A model generated the notes under the pieces. It made no database searches. It worked only from the letters and a program-made list of their open reading frames with translations, and was not told where the DNA came from. DNA of 64,000 nt, taken from the NCBI GenBank assembly GCA_018907035.1, contig JACCIC010000035.1, positions 2,163,501-2,227,500 on the forward strand, given 5' to 3'. How positions within the stretch are numbered: the stretch's first letter is position 1; every line of letters begins with the position of its first letter. The DNA is from Sycobia sp. Sy_11. Taxonomy: Eukaryota > Arthropoda > Insecta > Hymenoptera > Epichrysomallidae. Position numbers and translations under genes: made by a program. Below are positions 24,013-35,815 of the stretch, in pieces.

Positions 24013-24014
<2 letters not shown>

Positions 24015-24270
24015 TAAAACGAGTTTTCGAGCGCGGCGGATCTCTTATACGCGGACACGATTTCGCGACTAAATACAGTACACGAAGAAAGCAGAGGCGA
24101 ATGAGCGCCTGGATGTTTTTGCGTGCCACTGGGTTACCGTATCTTCGAAGACCCCCCCCCCCCCCGATTCCCGCGATTCCCTCTACACCACCTCGAGGAG
24201 CATGGCGATCACGCGCGTATATACGTACATAAAAACGGCAACGAGTGTCAATGATTTTGGAATATAAATT

Positions 24271-24301
<31 letters not shown>

Positions 24302-24416
24302 CTCGACTCCCATCGCTGATGCGGTATTTATATATACAGATTTAGGTTTAGATCTTTGCTGTCTGTCGCTCGGGGGCATAACTATATATATATATATATA
24401 TCTATATATATATATG
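24271..24416. repeat. two short (TA)n tracts
   Basis: TA tracts at 24273-24300 and 24383-24414 flank about 80 unique bases. A C homopolymer lies upstream near 24152-24164. Confidence 0.9.
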
Positions 24417-24768
24417 GCGATGCCGTCTCGAGATCCTTCATTAAATTTTCAGGGACGCACGAAAATACCGTGTCACCTAATATAGAAACTCACCAGTCCT
24501 ACATTCGACATCCGATAGAAATCCATAACGATGTAATATTAATTTTAATTGCTCGTTTAACGATACTTGGAATCCACGATCCGTACTGGTTACAAAATTA
24601 CATTTCGTTAAAGTCACGTTTCATTGCTTTGAGCCACTTCTTACTTTTGTAACGATTTTATAATACAGGACGTCCTAAGTATCGATTATATTAAATTATA
24701 AACTGAAACAGCGGCTCGATTGGCTATTCATATATACGTATATATGTAAATAACGTTTCGGCAATGCT

Positions 24769-24769
<1 letters not shown>

Positions 24770-24824
<55 letters not shown>
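24770..24824. repeat. (TA)n microsatellite
   Basis: Pure TA run of 55 nt. Confidence 0.95.
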
Positions 24825-24827
<3 letters not shown>

Positions 24828-25307
24828 TTTCGTATAACATTAAATCGAGGATACTTATAAAACCAAACTTCACCCATAAAATTGGCTCTAATGATATATC
24901 GTATGATACAATGTTCACGTACGATGGGAAAATTTCAATACGTTCGACCTTAAGAAGTTTTAATCAAATCGAAAATATCCGCGCGGTCGTGTACATGCGT
25001 TTTCGAACGTAATATACGCAATAAAACGTAGTCGTTTCAATTAATATGTAGGGCTTGGATTACTTCATCAAATTTAACTGCGTGTAATGTGCATGTTTCT
25101 TAACACACGCTCACGCACGCGCGCGCACATACATACACATAAACACACTATCGATTCATATACGCTCGAATTTTGTTATTACCATCGCACTGTCGCGTGA
25201 GATTCCCTCGTAAAGCAGACACTTATTTTTATATGAAATGGAATTAAAAATACCTGGAGTCAATTTCGAACTGTCATTATTTTACAACTGCGTGGTTCGA
25301 AGGTACA

Positions 25308-25310
<3 letters not shown>
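24825..25310. other. AT-rich unique segment
   Basis: Unique AT-rich sequence with a short alternating CA/CG patch near 25105-25148. Nothing recognised. Confidence 0.4.
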
Positions 25311-25359
<49 letters not shown>

Positions 25360-25400
25360 GTGTGCGTGCGTGCGTGTGTGTGTGTGTGTGTATGTGTATC
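25311..25400. repeat. (TA)n(TG)n compound microsatellite
   Basis: A pure TA run to about 25358 passes into a TGCG/TG run. Confidence 0.94.
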
Positions 25401-25552
25401 CCCGGTATTCAAGGCAATATTTCTGATAATCCGTAAATTTATGAAAGGTGGATAAAGGTAACGGTTCCGCGAATCTTGTACTAAGGTGACCAACATTGGA
25501 TATAATGTAACGAGTAATGGTAGTCGTTTGCAGAAGTAGCGTCTCCATATAC

Positions 25553-25584
<32 letters not shown>

Positions 25585-26123
25585 CACGTAAACATCTTTT
25601 GAATTAAAGAGTATAATCCTACCATATGCGTTTCATTGTACTTACCGTGTCCTGTCATAAAAGCGGAGACTGACGTATACATCGCGCAATCAAACGAAGC
25701 CTCGCGAGATTATTCGGAGCTTGTCTTATACAAATTCGATCGTCCGTGACAATCGTCATAAGCGCTACAATGAATTCGAAACTCGTACGGTATACATAGT
25801 AAAAACGTCCAATGGGAATATAATTCTCGAATTCTATATACTTATCATTTCCAACAAATGAATTATTACCAATTGCACGGGATTCAATTCAACTGTTCGC
25901 GTCGTCGGTGACCGACCGTAGAACGAGGGAATTCATTAATGAATTGGCCCATCAAAAAACGATGTGCGTCATTGATGAAACCGATTATTCGTCTGCAGTC
26001 GCATCGACCGAGGTCATAGCGAAACTGCAGCGGTGTTGCGATGTTTTCCTCTCGTGCGGTCCTGTGCGCGTGTTAAATATACTTATATCGTCAACGGGTT
26101 CTGATGCCGCGCGATCGCTGTTA

Positions 26124-26125
<2 letters not shown>
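25401..26125. other. unique segment with one protein-like open frame
   Basis: Short TA patches lie at 25551-25584. On the + strand, 25911-26125 stays open with ordinary amino-acid composition (residues such as FINELAHQK and VIAKLQRCC), but there is no ATG start, no splice context that I can defend, and it runs into a CA tract. I regard it as probable chance. Confidence 0.25.

Positions 26126-26179
<54 letters not shown>
26126..26179. repeat. (CA)n microsatellite, long
   Basis: Pure CA run of about 54 nt with one early interruption. Confidence 0.95.
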
Positions 26180-26180
<1 letters not shown>

Positions 26181-27035
26181 AAGGCGAATATTTCGCGGCT
26201 CGGTATGCATACGCATACATTACGAAAGGAGGGAAATATTTCGGCGCCCGCGTCATCGGGGAGTTGCGAGCGCTCCCGACGCGGCGGGCATTATATCGGT
26301 AGAATGTATGTAATATATAATGTATACCGTTAAGTCGAGGCGTCGAAGCGGCATCCCGCCTTCGCACGGCGGCCGACGCGAGTGCGTGGCGGCTGCTGAC
26401 GGTGATGGGATTCGAGGCGACGGACGACTGTGAATAAAGCCAGAGAGTCGAGGTCGGAGTGGTGGAGAAAAATCCAGTGGTCGAGCTTGCGGAAATTTTG
26501 CTGTGTTTGCGTCGTTTTTTTTTTTTTTTGGTTTTTTTGAAACGTTTGGATTTTATAGCGGATTTTTGTGATCTTTCTCTCGTTAATATTATGATTCTTG
26601 AGTTTTATTCGCTTCTATTTTAATCCAAATGTTACTTTTGTATTAATAGTATTCGAATTCTTCAACTCTAGAATTTAGAAAATTTTTTCATCAATCTTTC
26701 ATCATTGTTCCAGTATTTCACGTTTATATTATAATGAATATTTTTTATCAGCTTATATACATTCGAGATTATGTAAAAACATTACTGGCAATAGGGAATG
26801 TTCTAAAATTTGAACGTTTAGATAGAACAAATTGACATTTTTCTAAAAAATAAAAGTGAATCTTGAGTTGAAAAATTATCTCAATCTCAGGCATATCGCT
26901 GTAGTACACCAACAAAGCGGAATGTTAATGTAGAGGACGGCGCGAGCCGGCTACCTATATTAGACAAGATCTAAGCGACGGCGCTGGAATTTGGCGATTC
27001 CGGTATTCCAGAATAATTTTCAGCGGGCATCACAG

Positions 27036-27036
<1 letters not shown>
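26180..27036. other. unique segment, AT-rich after a T run
   Basis: CpG-rich to 26500, a T run near 26516-26529, then AT-rich unique sequence to about 26940. No gene recognised. Confidence 0.4.

Positions 27037-27079
<43 letters not shown>
27037..27079. repeat. (TG)n microsatellite
   Basis: Pure TG run of about 43 nt. Confidence 0.95.
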
Positions 27080-27083
<4 letters not shown>

Positions 27084-27370
27084 GTATATAAACACCGCAG
27101 AGAGAAAGAAGAAACGGCGGTAACAGTACTCGCTACTCTAAATTCTTCCGTATACACGTTTCACCGGGCGGTATTTCGCATTATATCCATACATATATAT
27201 ATATATATATACACCTCTACACCTCTATGGCCGGCCTCTCGCTGGCAAAGGCTATATTCAAAACTTTTACGAGTCCTACGCGGCCGCCGCTCTTTTCTAG
27301 CTTTTCGCCGCGCGCACATGCCCCACGTCCCGATGCCGATGCTCGCGGTCCGGCCGATCCTCTTCCTCTG

Positions 27371-27371
27371 C

Positions 27372-27403
<32 letters not shown>

Positions 27404-27408
27404 CTCTC
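27371..27408. repeat. (CT)n microsatellite
   Basis: Pure CT run of 38 nt. Confidence 0.95.
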
Positions 27409-27596
27409 AGTGGATCTTTTGCCTCTCCCGCGCTTAGGAAGATTACGCGCGCGCGCGCGCACTAGTGTAGCCGCAGCTCGGTTTTTCTTACGCTTCCGCT
27501 CCAGATATATATACTGACAACCAGGCCATATAACCTCCTGGCTCTGTGGTGCGCCGATTATGGTACCAGCACGAGACCGGCCAAGGCTTGCTAATG

Positions 27597-27603
27597 CTCT
27601 CTC

Positions 27604-27642
<39 letters not shown>

Positions 27643-27667
27643 CTTTTCTCGAGCATCTTTCTGCATG

Positions 27668-27724
<57 letters not shown>
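27597..27724. repeat. (CT)n then (AT)n tracts
   Basis: A CT run at 27597-27639 is followed by a pure AT run at 27675-27724, then imperfect GTAT units to 27778. Confidence 0.94.
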
Positions 27725-27728
<4 letters not shown>

Positions 27729-27778
27729 ACACATATATATACATATGCATATATTTAAATGTATGTATGTATGTATGC

Positions 27779-28808
27779 GTATCTGGTGCAGACTTATACG
27801 CACACATGCGTTGGGATGAGTAAGCATCCTTCGTCTGCCCAATATGCTCCGGCAGAATTCAAAGCGTCGTAGGCAGAGGGCCGATCGAGCCATCCACCTC
27901 TTAACGATTATATTATTCGTCCCCTTGAGCCTTATGGGACCCATTTCTTTGCGCCCCCCCCCACCCCCAGCGCCTCCGCCCCCTGAACGTCGACATTCCC
28001 ATCGTGCTCGCGGCTCGTTGCGCGCACGTCTCTCTCGGAATGGCGGCCTCTCCCCCACGACGACAGCAGCCTGCCACAGTTTCAGATATCGACGGGATCA
28101 TTCGCAGATCTATCTAGGCGTGCGATGAAAATATCGCGACCCGCCAGCGGAACTTCGAGGGAACAAAGTGGACTTTTGTCAAATAAACGAGCGATTGATT
28201 AAAGCGCCGCTGCAGTGCTGGCGGGTAGAGAAATGACGATTGGCATCGTGCAAAGTCATATGATCGCTGCGAATGAATGAGTAAATTGTACCGATTCAAT
28301 TGGTGCTCTACAGAGATCATTGATTCTAAGAAAGTATTGTCTATATCAGGAAGTATATTGTGTATATCAGGTGTTTTTTTTAATGAACTTTTGTTCAACA
28401 ATAGCTTTCTCATTACACATCAACACAGTTAATCGTAATCTCTATGTCACATATAGAATCAAGAATTATTTATAATTCGTCACTTTTCCTGATTGTTACC
28501 ATTTTTTTAAATTTATTTAGTTCCTTTTCTTATATATTGAGCTCGATGCAATAAATTCGTATAAATTGTTGTTAATATATATATATAATAATTTGATCAA
28601 TTGTTATTTTTTGAATCGTTCTGAACCAAAGCCTCGAGAATGATAAAATTCTTAATTTTTAAATAATTTTAATTTCTCGAGTAACTTGAATGCGGAATGT
28701 TAAACAAGGATTAAATTATTACGTAATTTATTTATTATTAATTATACGTGTTTGTCCAAGAGACAACGATACTGTCGATCTCGTCGAAAGATCAAATTAA
28801 TCTCCTTA
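27779..28808. other. unique segment, AT-rich from 28.1 kb
   Basis: GC-balanced sequence with a C run near 27955, then over 600 bases of AT-rich unique DNA. No coding frame recognised. Confidence 0.4.
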
Positions 28809-28830
28809 CCTGCAAGAAAGCTAAAATCCT
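28801..28830 (-). other. weak ratchet-like splice junction on minus strand
   Basis: Read on the minus strand, TTTAGCTTTCTTGCAG abuts GTAAGG at about 28811/28810. The acceptor half is good and the donor half acceptable, but no GTAAGT-type donor follows in the next 100 nt, unlike the two + strand sites. Probably chance. Confidence 0.2.
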
Positions 28831-29489
28831 CGTTAATTTAATGCACAAAAAGATCTTTACAAAAGCTTTCAAAACCATCAAGTATATATAGATTATAAAA
28901 TATCGTCCGTCATAATTATTACGACTTGTGTCGACCGACGCAATTATCTCGATAATCTCCATTTACACAATTGACACTATCCATTTCACCATCAGGTTGA
29001 TCGCCTTTCATCACGAACGAAGGAAAAAAAAGAAAGAAAAAAAAGAAGAAAACATACCGAAATACCACCCACGCGGCAGCCTGTTGCCCAACAGAAGCCC
29101 TTTTTCACCCGACTAGATCTATAAGTATACTACCGATGCGCGAAGAACGCGCGACGAACCCCGCCCTCAACGCTCGGCGAGATATACAGACAAATGCGTG
29201 TGTGTACGCGCATACGGGGGGAAGACCTCGCGAGCTCGCTAGTCGTCAACGACGTGCGCTGGCACTTGCTCACCGCTCAGTGTATAAGCGGACGAGCGTC
29301 CGCGCGCGCGCGCGCACCTGTTGCAGCTGCGCGCGATGGCGACGGCGATTTATGCGCGCGTTTACGGACTTTTGTATGCCCCGGCGAAGTCGCTCGCTCG
29401 CGCGCACCGATCTATAGCCGTGGTGTACCCGTGCTGCACTTTGCGCGCGCTACGTACCTTCCGAGCGCGAGCGTCGTTCGCGTGCGCGT

Positions 29490-29490
<1 letters not shown>
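28831..29490. other. AT-rich then CpG-rich unique segment
   Basis: AT-rich to 29040 with an A/G-rich patch at 29010-29050, then CpG-rich with an alternating CG run near 29298-29315. No gene recognised. Confidence 0.4.

Positions 29491-29535
<45 letters not shown>
29491..29535. repeat. (AC)n microsatellite
   Basis: Pure AC run of about 44 nt. Confidence 0.95.
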
Positions 29536-29537
<2 letters not shown>

Positions 29538-29613
29538 GTGTATACGTATAGAGGAGACGACGGCCACACTGCGCGTGCGGTGACGATGAGAAACAATTAC
29601 ATACGGTTAGCAC

Positions 29614-29616
<3 letters not shown>

Positions 29617-29656
<40 letters not shown>
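29617..29656. repeat. (AG)n microsatellite, left arm of a GA...CT pair
   Basis: AG run, pure to 29650. A complementary CT run lies about 150 nt downstream. Confidence 0.95.
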
Positions 29657-29657
<1 letters not shown>

Positions 29658-29802
29658 TGGAATTGAGGCACGGAGTCGCGGCGCAGGCTGCTTACAAATT
29701 GCGGCATTGAGGGCGAGCGACTCGAGAGCGTTCTTTCGCCCCGTATAGCGCTCCGCTGCCGATGCCTTCGTCTGCATCTCTTTTTCTCTCCTCTCCTCCC
29801 CC

Positions 29803-29807
29803 CTCTC

Positions 29808-29852
<45 letters not shown>
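29803..29852. repeat. (CT)n microsatellite, right arm of a GA...CT pair
   Basis: CT run with a GTCT patch inside. It can pair with the AG run at 29617-29650. Confidence 0.94.
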
Positions 29853-31115
29853 GTGAGTGTTGCGCTCCGCATCGGTCGCGATGACGATACACATGCGTGC
29901 GGGCGAAATTCCGCGGAATGCCTTGCGCCGATGTCTTGAAAACTAGAGCTGTGTAAGGGCATCCCATTGGCGCATATATATATATATCCCTCGCTAATGA
30001 CGCATTTAAGATAATCAAAGGAGCTCGCGCCAGCCTTTGTCCTTTTTGTCTTCGGAGAAATGATGATTTTATTTTATTTTACTTTTACCATTATCGTGTC
30101 GGAGGCTCTAAATCGATGTCCGAATATGGTGTATTTGAGTTTTACGACGCTGCGTTATACATATATATGTATAAGTCGTCATGAAGAGAAGTCCATACCC
30201 GAACGTGGGATAATAGAATTTTGACGTCTGTATCCATCGGATGCAGCTGGCTAACCACAGAGTTACCTTTAAATTTCTCGAAAAGGATTTTTTTTTCATT
30301 CTTCATTTAGCATCGCGAAGTAAAGATCGGTATGAATAATGGCGGCCGCGTACACGTGCTCGTTAAACTCCGAGGTGTTGATCTAGATTTCAGAGCAAAA
30401 AGTGTGAACTACTCACAAACACACAAACGCGCGCACACACACAGACATTTATATATAGAAACGACTGCGAGAGTCGAAGAAAAACTTCTCTCGCGCTGCG
30501 CGATTCTATCTGGCTTTTGAAACAATCGCGTTTCAAGTACTCTATATAATAAACTATGCTACAATCTCTAGTAACTTCCCCCGTTACGGTTGCACCTGGC
30601 TTGTGCCAACGCGCGGATTTTGGCAATGCACCGAGGCGAACCGGAGGAGAGGATTGCCTCAGAATCGGAGAAACGTGTATCTCGCGGTTGTCGCACACGT
30701 GAGAGTTGAAAGAAAAGGCTTTTCGCGACATTACAACCGCGATATTACGTTTCACGCGCGTAGCTACGTACACACGTGGAACACGCATATATATATATAT
30801 ATATATATAAAGCCGGCGATACGCATCGGCATCGAGATGTTTCATCGCCCGCGGTGTGTGCTTTACCTCTATATAAAAGCGTTTTAATACGCGCGCGGAG
30901 CGCCACCGGCGACGCGTCGGTGCCAATGCTAATTGCTCCCCGCTCCGTCGGCTATCTCGAATCTCATCGCGTGCGGGCGCGGAGGTGCGAGGGCCCTCGA
31001 ATGCAAAGTGCGACCGCGGAGGCAGCGTAGGCCGCGGCCGCGCTCCCAAGAGCCTCCGTGCGCGCGCGCTATATGGCAACACAATAGTCGCATCAATAGC
31101 CGATAAGGGAAAGAG
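29853..31115. other. unique segment, nothing recognised
   Basis: Mixed unique sequence with short TA tracts near 29977-29987 and at 30787-30809. No defensible coding frame. Confidence 0.4.
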
Positions 31116-31118
31116 GGA

Positions 31119-31151
<33 letters not shown>
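31116..31151. repeat. (GA)n microsatellite
   Basis: GA run, imperfect at its start. Confidence 0.92.
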
Positions 31152-31155
<4 letters not shown>

Positions 31156-31317
31156 GGTAAGAAGGACGCGGTCCAATTATATTACCTACAAATGTGCCAT
31201 TGTGCGCTGCGAGCGTTTCTCACGCGCGGCCGTCTCCGTACCACATATATAGCGGTGGCAAACCGGCTGCACATGCGCGAGTAAGGCAATGGGAGCCGCG
31301 AAGAGAAAAAGGAAAAA

Positions 31318-31320
<3 letters not shown>

Positions 31321-31366
<46 letters not shown>
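31321..31366. repeat. (AT)n microsatellite
   Basis: Pure AT run of 46 nt. Confidence 0.95.
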
Positions 31367-31370
<4 letters not shown>

Positions 31371-31749
31371 AGACGAGGGAATATATCGCCCCAGTCGAGG
31401 AAACCAAGAGTGGAAGAGGGCCGTGGGCAAGCGCTGCGTCCTGTCCCTGGGCTTTTTTCCACACGCGTATTATACGGGGTTCGATGCTCCTCGCTTTGAC
31501 GATCGCGCGGGTGTAGCAACGGCCAATGGAGGTCCGCGCACTATAACGACAGTCGATAACGCGACGATGATTTCAGGGAATCTCAATACTGTCAAGCATA
31601 TGCATATGAACGTGTACAAACAATTCGAAGCGCACGAGCCGATCGAAGATGTCAAATTCAGTTTTTTTTTTTTGTTTTTTTTTTTTGTTTTTGTAAAAAT
31701 TACTCGGACTTTAAAGAATTTCCATCTGTTGCGCGCATTGTCCTAAAAT

Positions 31750-31910
31750 TTGGATTCATTCGGACAGCCGAATAACTCGCACAGTTCCAGCCGCGAAAAC
31801 GACTGAACGGCTAAAATGCCCCGTTTCAATTTCATCCGGTTAAATGTTAGAAATTTGAATTCGTCGAAGTACCGAAACAGTTCCAAATGCTGAAGAGTTG
31901 AATGGATTCG
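31750..31910. repeat. degenerate repeat island, about 9-bp period
   Basis: Words such as CAGTTCCAG, CGACTGAAC, CCGAAACAG and CTGAAGAGT recur at roughly 9-base steps and resemble those near 10.8 and 55.9 kb. T runs with single G interruptions lie just upstream at 31662-31695. The resemblance was judged by eye. Confidence 0.4.
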
Positions 31911-32340
31911 ATTGTTTTTAACATCAATAGACAACTGGCCTTAATTCATACCTTTTTTTACCAGACTTTTGCGGTTTTTTACACCTGTTTCATCTGTTAT
32001 GTTTTCATAAATATATATATATTTATATATACAAATCAGCGCGAAATGTCACTCGTAAGCAATCTTCCTCTATTTCGCGCTGCACTTCCAAGCATCTTTC
32101 GCTCTCTTTCTCATCCGTTCGATGCTCCAGAAACCCCCTCGCCCATCGAGGACAAAAGGGAGGACAAGTGGAAAGACCGCTCAGATCTGTTTTACCGGCA
32201 ATAAAGATTGCGCTTGTACGGTGGGACAATGACGGGAGGCCCCGAGGTTGCGCCGCCGACCGTTTCGTTTTCACGCGCTGGACTCTCTTAATGTAAGTCA
32301 ACAATTCACTGGAGTTCCGTGTGTGATCGTGATACGTAAA

Positions 32341-32342
<2 letters not shown>
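31911..32342. other. unique segment, nothing recognised
   Basis: AT-rich then mixed. A donor-like GTAAGTC occurs at 32294 on the + strand after TTAAT, without a clear acceptor. Confidence 0.35.
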
Positions 32343-32401
<59 letters not shown>

Positions 32402-32407
32402 CCGAGA

Positions 32408-32452
<45 letters not shown>
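32343..32452. repeat. (TA)n and (GA)n adjacent tracts
   Basis: A pure TA run of about 58 nt to 32400 is followed after 11 nt by a pure GA run at 32412-32452. The same TA-then-GA pairing recurs at 15808-15887 and 63422-63542. Confidence 0.95.
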
Positions 32453-32454
<2 letters not shown>

Positions 32455-33184
32455 GGTGAGGCCAACGGATATTCATGGGCACAGATGGAAAGCAGCTCGA
32501 AAAGCGCAGTAAAGCTGGTCGACACGAGCTGCAAATATATAATGCCCAGGCGAGTGCGTATAACGCATGCATCAAAGTTTATGCCCGCGCGAAAATGAGA
32601 GTATTTTCTATATAGACGAAAAGTCGAGCGAAAATTGCCCAATGACTGACGTTAACACGCCGCGCGCCGCGTAACTGCCTCCTCCCCCCCCCCGCCCGTT
32701 CCTCCACGACCCGTCGATTATATGGCATTTTGCGTGCGTCCGGCATGGGCAACGCCCGAGCATCTCCCCTATATAACTCAACAGTTGGACGCTGATGCGC
32801 TCGCGATAAGTCGCGGTCGCTCTTCTCCCGCTGCGGATGAGGCTGAGATCCCCTACCCCGACCACCGCCTACCGCCCAACTATCCCACACCCGTCATTCC
32901 AGTTCCCAGTATATACATATATGTATATGTATATGTCTGTGTGTATGCGTGTGTGCGTGTATTCGTAGATAAATCTATACGTGTATATACATATATATGT
33001 ACGCGTATGTGCTGCACATCCATAGCGATTGCGACACGCGCGCCGCCACCGCGCGGCTCATCCCCCGGCTTGCATCCTCGCGTCCATTGAGCCTGGGCCG
33101 GGCGTTTTTCCGCGGGCTCGCTGAATGACCGACCATATACTCGCGCACGCGAACGACAAACATTGGCGGATAGTATAAAAGCGG
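32453..33184. other. unique segment, nothing recognised
   Basis: GC-balanced, with a C run near 32684-32692 and imperfect ATGT/GTGT repeats at 32908-33010. No gene recognised. Confidence 0.4.
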
Positions 33185-33185
33185 T

Positions 33186-33219
<34 letters not shown>
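33185..33219. repeat. (GA)n microsatellite, left arm of a GA...CT pair
   Basis: GA run with one CA interruption. A CT run lies about 180 nt downstream. Confidence 0.94.
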
Positions 33220-33397
33220 GTATCGAACGCTGCGAGGAGCTGCAAGTTAGAGGAGGCGGGTGGAAGGAGGGGGTGGAGAGGGAGAGACAGCTTACGGCGA
33301 ATAGCGCCCGGCTCACGGGTAACCTTGACTCTGCCCCCCTGGTGCACTCGCGCGCTCCCTCTTGTCTCCCTCTCTCTCCCTATCTCCCTATCTCCCA

Positions 33398-33401
<4 letters not shown>

Positions 33402-33438
<37 letters not shown>
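33402..33438. repeat. (CT)n microsatellite, right arm of a GA...CT pair
   Basis: Pure CT run, complementary to the GA run at 33185-33219. Confidence 0.95.
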
Positions 33439-33439
<1 letters not shown>

Positions 33440-33530
33440 CATTTTCCCGCTTTTTTCCGCTCCAACACGACTCCTCCGTCGCTCGCTCGCAATGTCGGGT
33501 GGAGGCTGGAGGCTGCGATGCAGGACTTTA

Positions 33531-33588
33531 TACATATATATACGTATACCTATATGTACATATACATGCATATATATACATATATATG

Positions 33589-33621
<33 letters not shown>

Positions 33622-33681
33622 GTATATATATATATATATATATGTATGTATATATATATATGTATATATAAATATAAATGC
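33531..33681. repeat. 150-nt compound TA/GTAT/ATAC palindromic array
   Basis: Alternating purine-pyrimidine sequence made of TA runs interrupted by single G or C at quasi-regular intervals, with many nested inverted repeats such as TACATATATATGTA. It is the longest compound array in the window. Confidence 0.92.
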
Positions 33682-33909
33682 ATGCATCACGCACACGCGC
33701 GCGCCGGGCAATTCCGGAGAACCGCGCGCGGAGCGGAAAAAATGATCGCGGCGCTGAGTCACGCGCAACGGCGGCGGAGCCTCGTGCGCGATTATTACCG
33801 TGGCGACGAATCGACGAGGCGGGCGACGAGCCCCTGCGGCGGGTATAGCGTGCGCGCACTTTTGTTTTCGTTAAATCCAGGAATTTTTATATATGTATAT
33901 TATACACAC

Positions 33910-33911
<2 letters not shown>

Positions 33912-33955
<44 letters not shown>
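33912..33955. repeat. (AT)n microsatellite
   Basis: Pure AT run of about 43 nt. Confidence 0.95.
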
Positions 33956-33956
<1 letters not shown>

Positions 33957-34185
33957 CCTCATCCCGGAGCTGCGCGCGAGCGTAGCTCGTGGGATTTGCA
34001 TTTTATATTACGACGGGGCGTGTGTGGGCCTTTTAAAACGATCCTTGCGCGCTCACGGCCTTTTTGGCATTCGTTCCGGTGCGGCGATGATGACTTGTTT
34101 TGCTTATTTTAGGAGAATAAAGACCTACTTTATGGCACCCGGTACCAAGTCGGTGAAGCCAATTTTTTATCGCGGCTGCAGGTAG

Positions 34186-34188
<3 letters not shown>

Positions 34189-34236
<48 letters not shown>
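34189..34236. repeat. (TA)n microsatellite
   Basis: Pure TA run directly after CTGCAG|GTAGGT (34181/34182), a weak ratchet-like junction judged chance. Confidence 0.94.
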
Positions 34237-34239
<3 letters not shown>

Positions 34240-34316
34240 GCATAAAAAGAATTCACGTAGATACTGTCCGGTTGATTTTATTGAATCTACAGACGCTTAG
34301 GTGTGCAATTGTGTCG

Positions 34317-34323
<7 letters not shown>

Positions 34324-34363
<40 letters not shown>
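34324..34363. repeat. (TA)n microsatellite
   Basis: Pure TA run of 40 nt. Confidence 0.95.
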
Positions 34364-34366
<3 letters not shown>

Positions 34367-35006
34367 TATACACTCGAATGTCCATATAAAGAAAAAAGAC
34401 CCGCACGGCACATATCCGCGGAATATTATGAGCAAACAATGTGGCCCTTATATATTTATATCATTGCATCCAATAAAATTCACGCGTATACAATTGGCAA
34501 TTTTCAATAGTCCACGGCGGCGCATTAAATTTTACGGCTCTCGCGCACATATACTTGACAAATAGAGGCTGCACATAACAAACGCTGTAAATTTCGCGTT
34601 AAGCTCGTACAACGTCTATTCTCAATACCATCGGCGTCCCACGCTCAAATCGTGGCATGATATTCCGAATAAAATGGCTAAGGGACGAGCCAGCCGTGAA
34701 TTTCCATTCTTTTAGACCTCTAAGATATATTTAACGGGAAAAAAGGAAAAGGATGCATCCCGAACGGCGTATCTCTCGCCCCCCTCTCTCTCTCTCTCTC
34801 CTATATTGCTTCTCTCTCCGAGAATTGCGCACCGGGATTGCGGCGTCCCACACATATACGTAAAGTATAGCCTCGAGATTCCTCAAATCCTCAAAATTCT
34901 CCAACGCTACGAGTCTTGCTGCCGGGCATGCTTCGGTGAATCACGCGCACGCGGCTTCCTTTGTCATCCTTGACCATTTTTATGCTCCCATTCCAATCAC
35001 TATGTG

Positions 35007-35018
<12 letters not shown>
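34364..35018. other. unique segment, nothing recognised
   Basis: Mixed sequence with a short CT patch at 34781-34800. No gene recognised. Confidence 0.4.
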
Positions 35019-35052
<34 letters not shown>

Positions 35053-35053
35053 C
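35019..35053. repeat. (TG)n microsatellite
   Basis: TG run of about 27 nt flanked by short TA runs. Confidence 0.93.
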
Positions 35054-35400
35054 ATTTGCTTTTTGGATATATATGTGTATGGAGTGTCGATCGCGTCTAG
35101 CACGTTCAGTGCGGTTAACCGATCTGGAAAATGTCATTATTTCATTGGCTGTTTTTCCCTAGTCATTTTGTCCTTAGATCATAGAACTATGGCCATTGGC
35201 TGGTGTACATAGTTATAAAAACTTTTTCATTATAATAAAAAAGAATGATTCGTAGAAAAAAGGAATCGAAGATAATATAGTATATATGGATTATATCTGA
35301 GTGCATATAAAACGATTATATTTTTTTATCTTTACTAACAATAAAAGATTGCTCGTCATTTAAAGACGCCAAGTGCCTCTTATCAAATATAGCTGAAATT

Positions 35401-35782
35401 CCGGCCCGCTCTTACCTCCTCCCGCCCTCCTCCTTCTCTTTCCTTCGCCCCTCCACGGAGTCTTTTTATTTCATCTTGTCCCTCGCCACTCTCGCGCTCG
35501 TGTGGCGACTTGAAAATCAATCGTCGGCTGCTGGAATCCCGCGGCATTTCGCAAAGACCAGTAATCGAGAAACAGGTCCAACCTCTCTTTCTTCTTTCTC
35601 TCTTGCTCTCTATCTCTTTCCACCCCTCACCACTTCTCCTTCTCTCCCCACGCTCTTTCTATCGACCGCCTTTATCTTCCCTTGCACTCTCGTCTTCCCC
35701 CCTGCCCGCCCCGCTGGCTTCTTTTTCTCTCTTATTCGCTTTAAGCGACCTTCTGTCTACCTCTCTTTCTCTGCCCCCCCCG

Positions 35783-35815
<33 letters not shown>

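Noticed and set aside
25641..25665. Minus-strand TATGACAG, six bases, then GTAAGTA
   Set aside because: A six-nucleotide exon on a strand without other support is too weak to claim.
25911..26125. + strand open frame with ordinary composition
   Set aside because: No ATG, no defensible splice sites, runs into a CA tract. Openness over about 70 codons is expected by chance somewhere in 64 kb.
33163..34185. 340-codon + strand open frame
   Set aside because: Built largely from GA, CT and TA repeats (Arg-Glu, Ser-Leu, Tyr-Ile). Repeat artefact.
34165..34190. CTGCAG|GTAGGT as a third ratchet site
   Set aside because: Interrupted pyrimidine tract, non-consensus donor, and it runs straight into a TA tract with no second donor.
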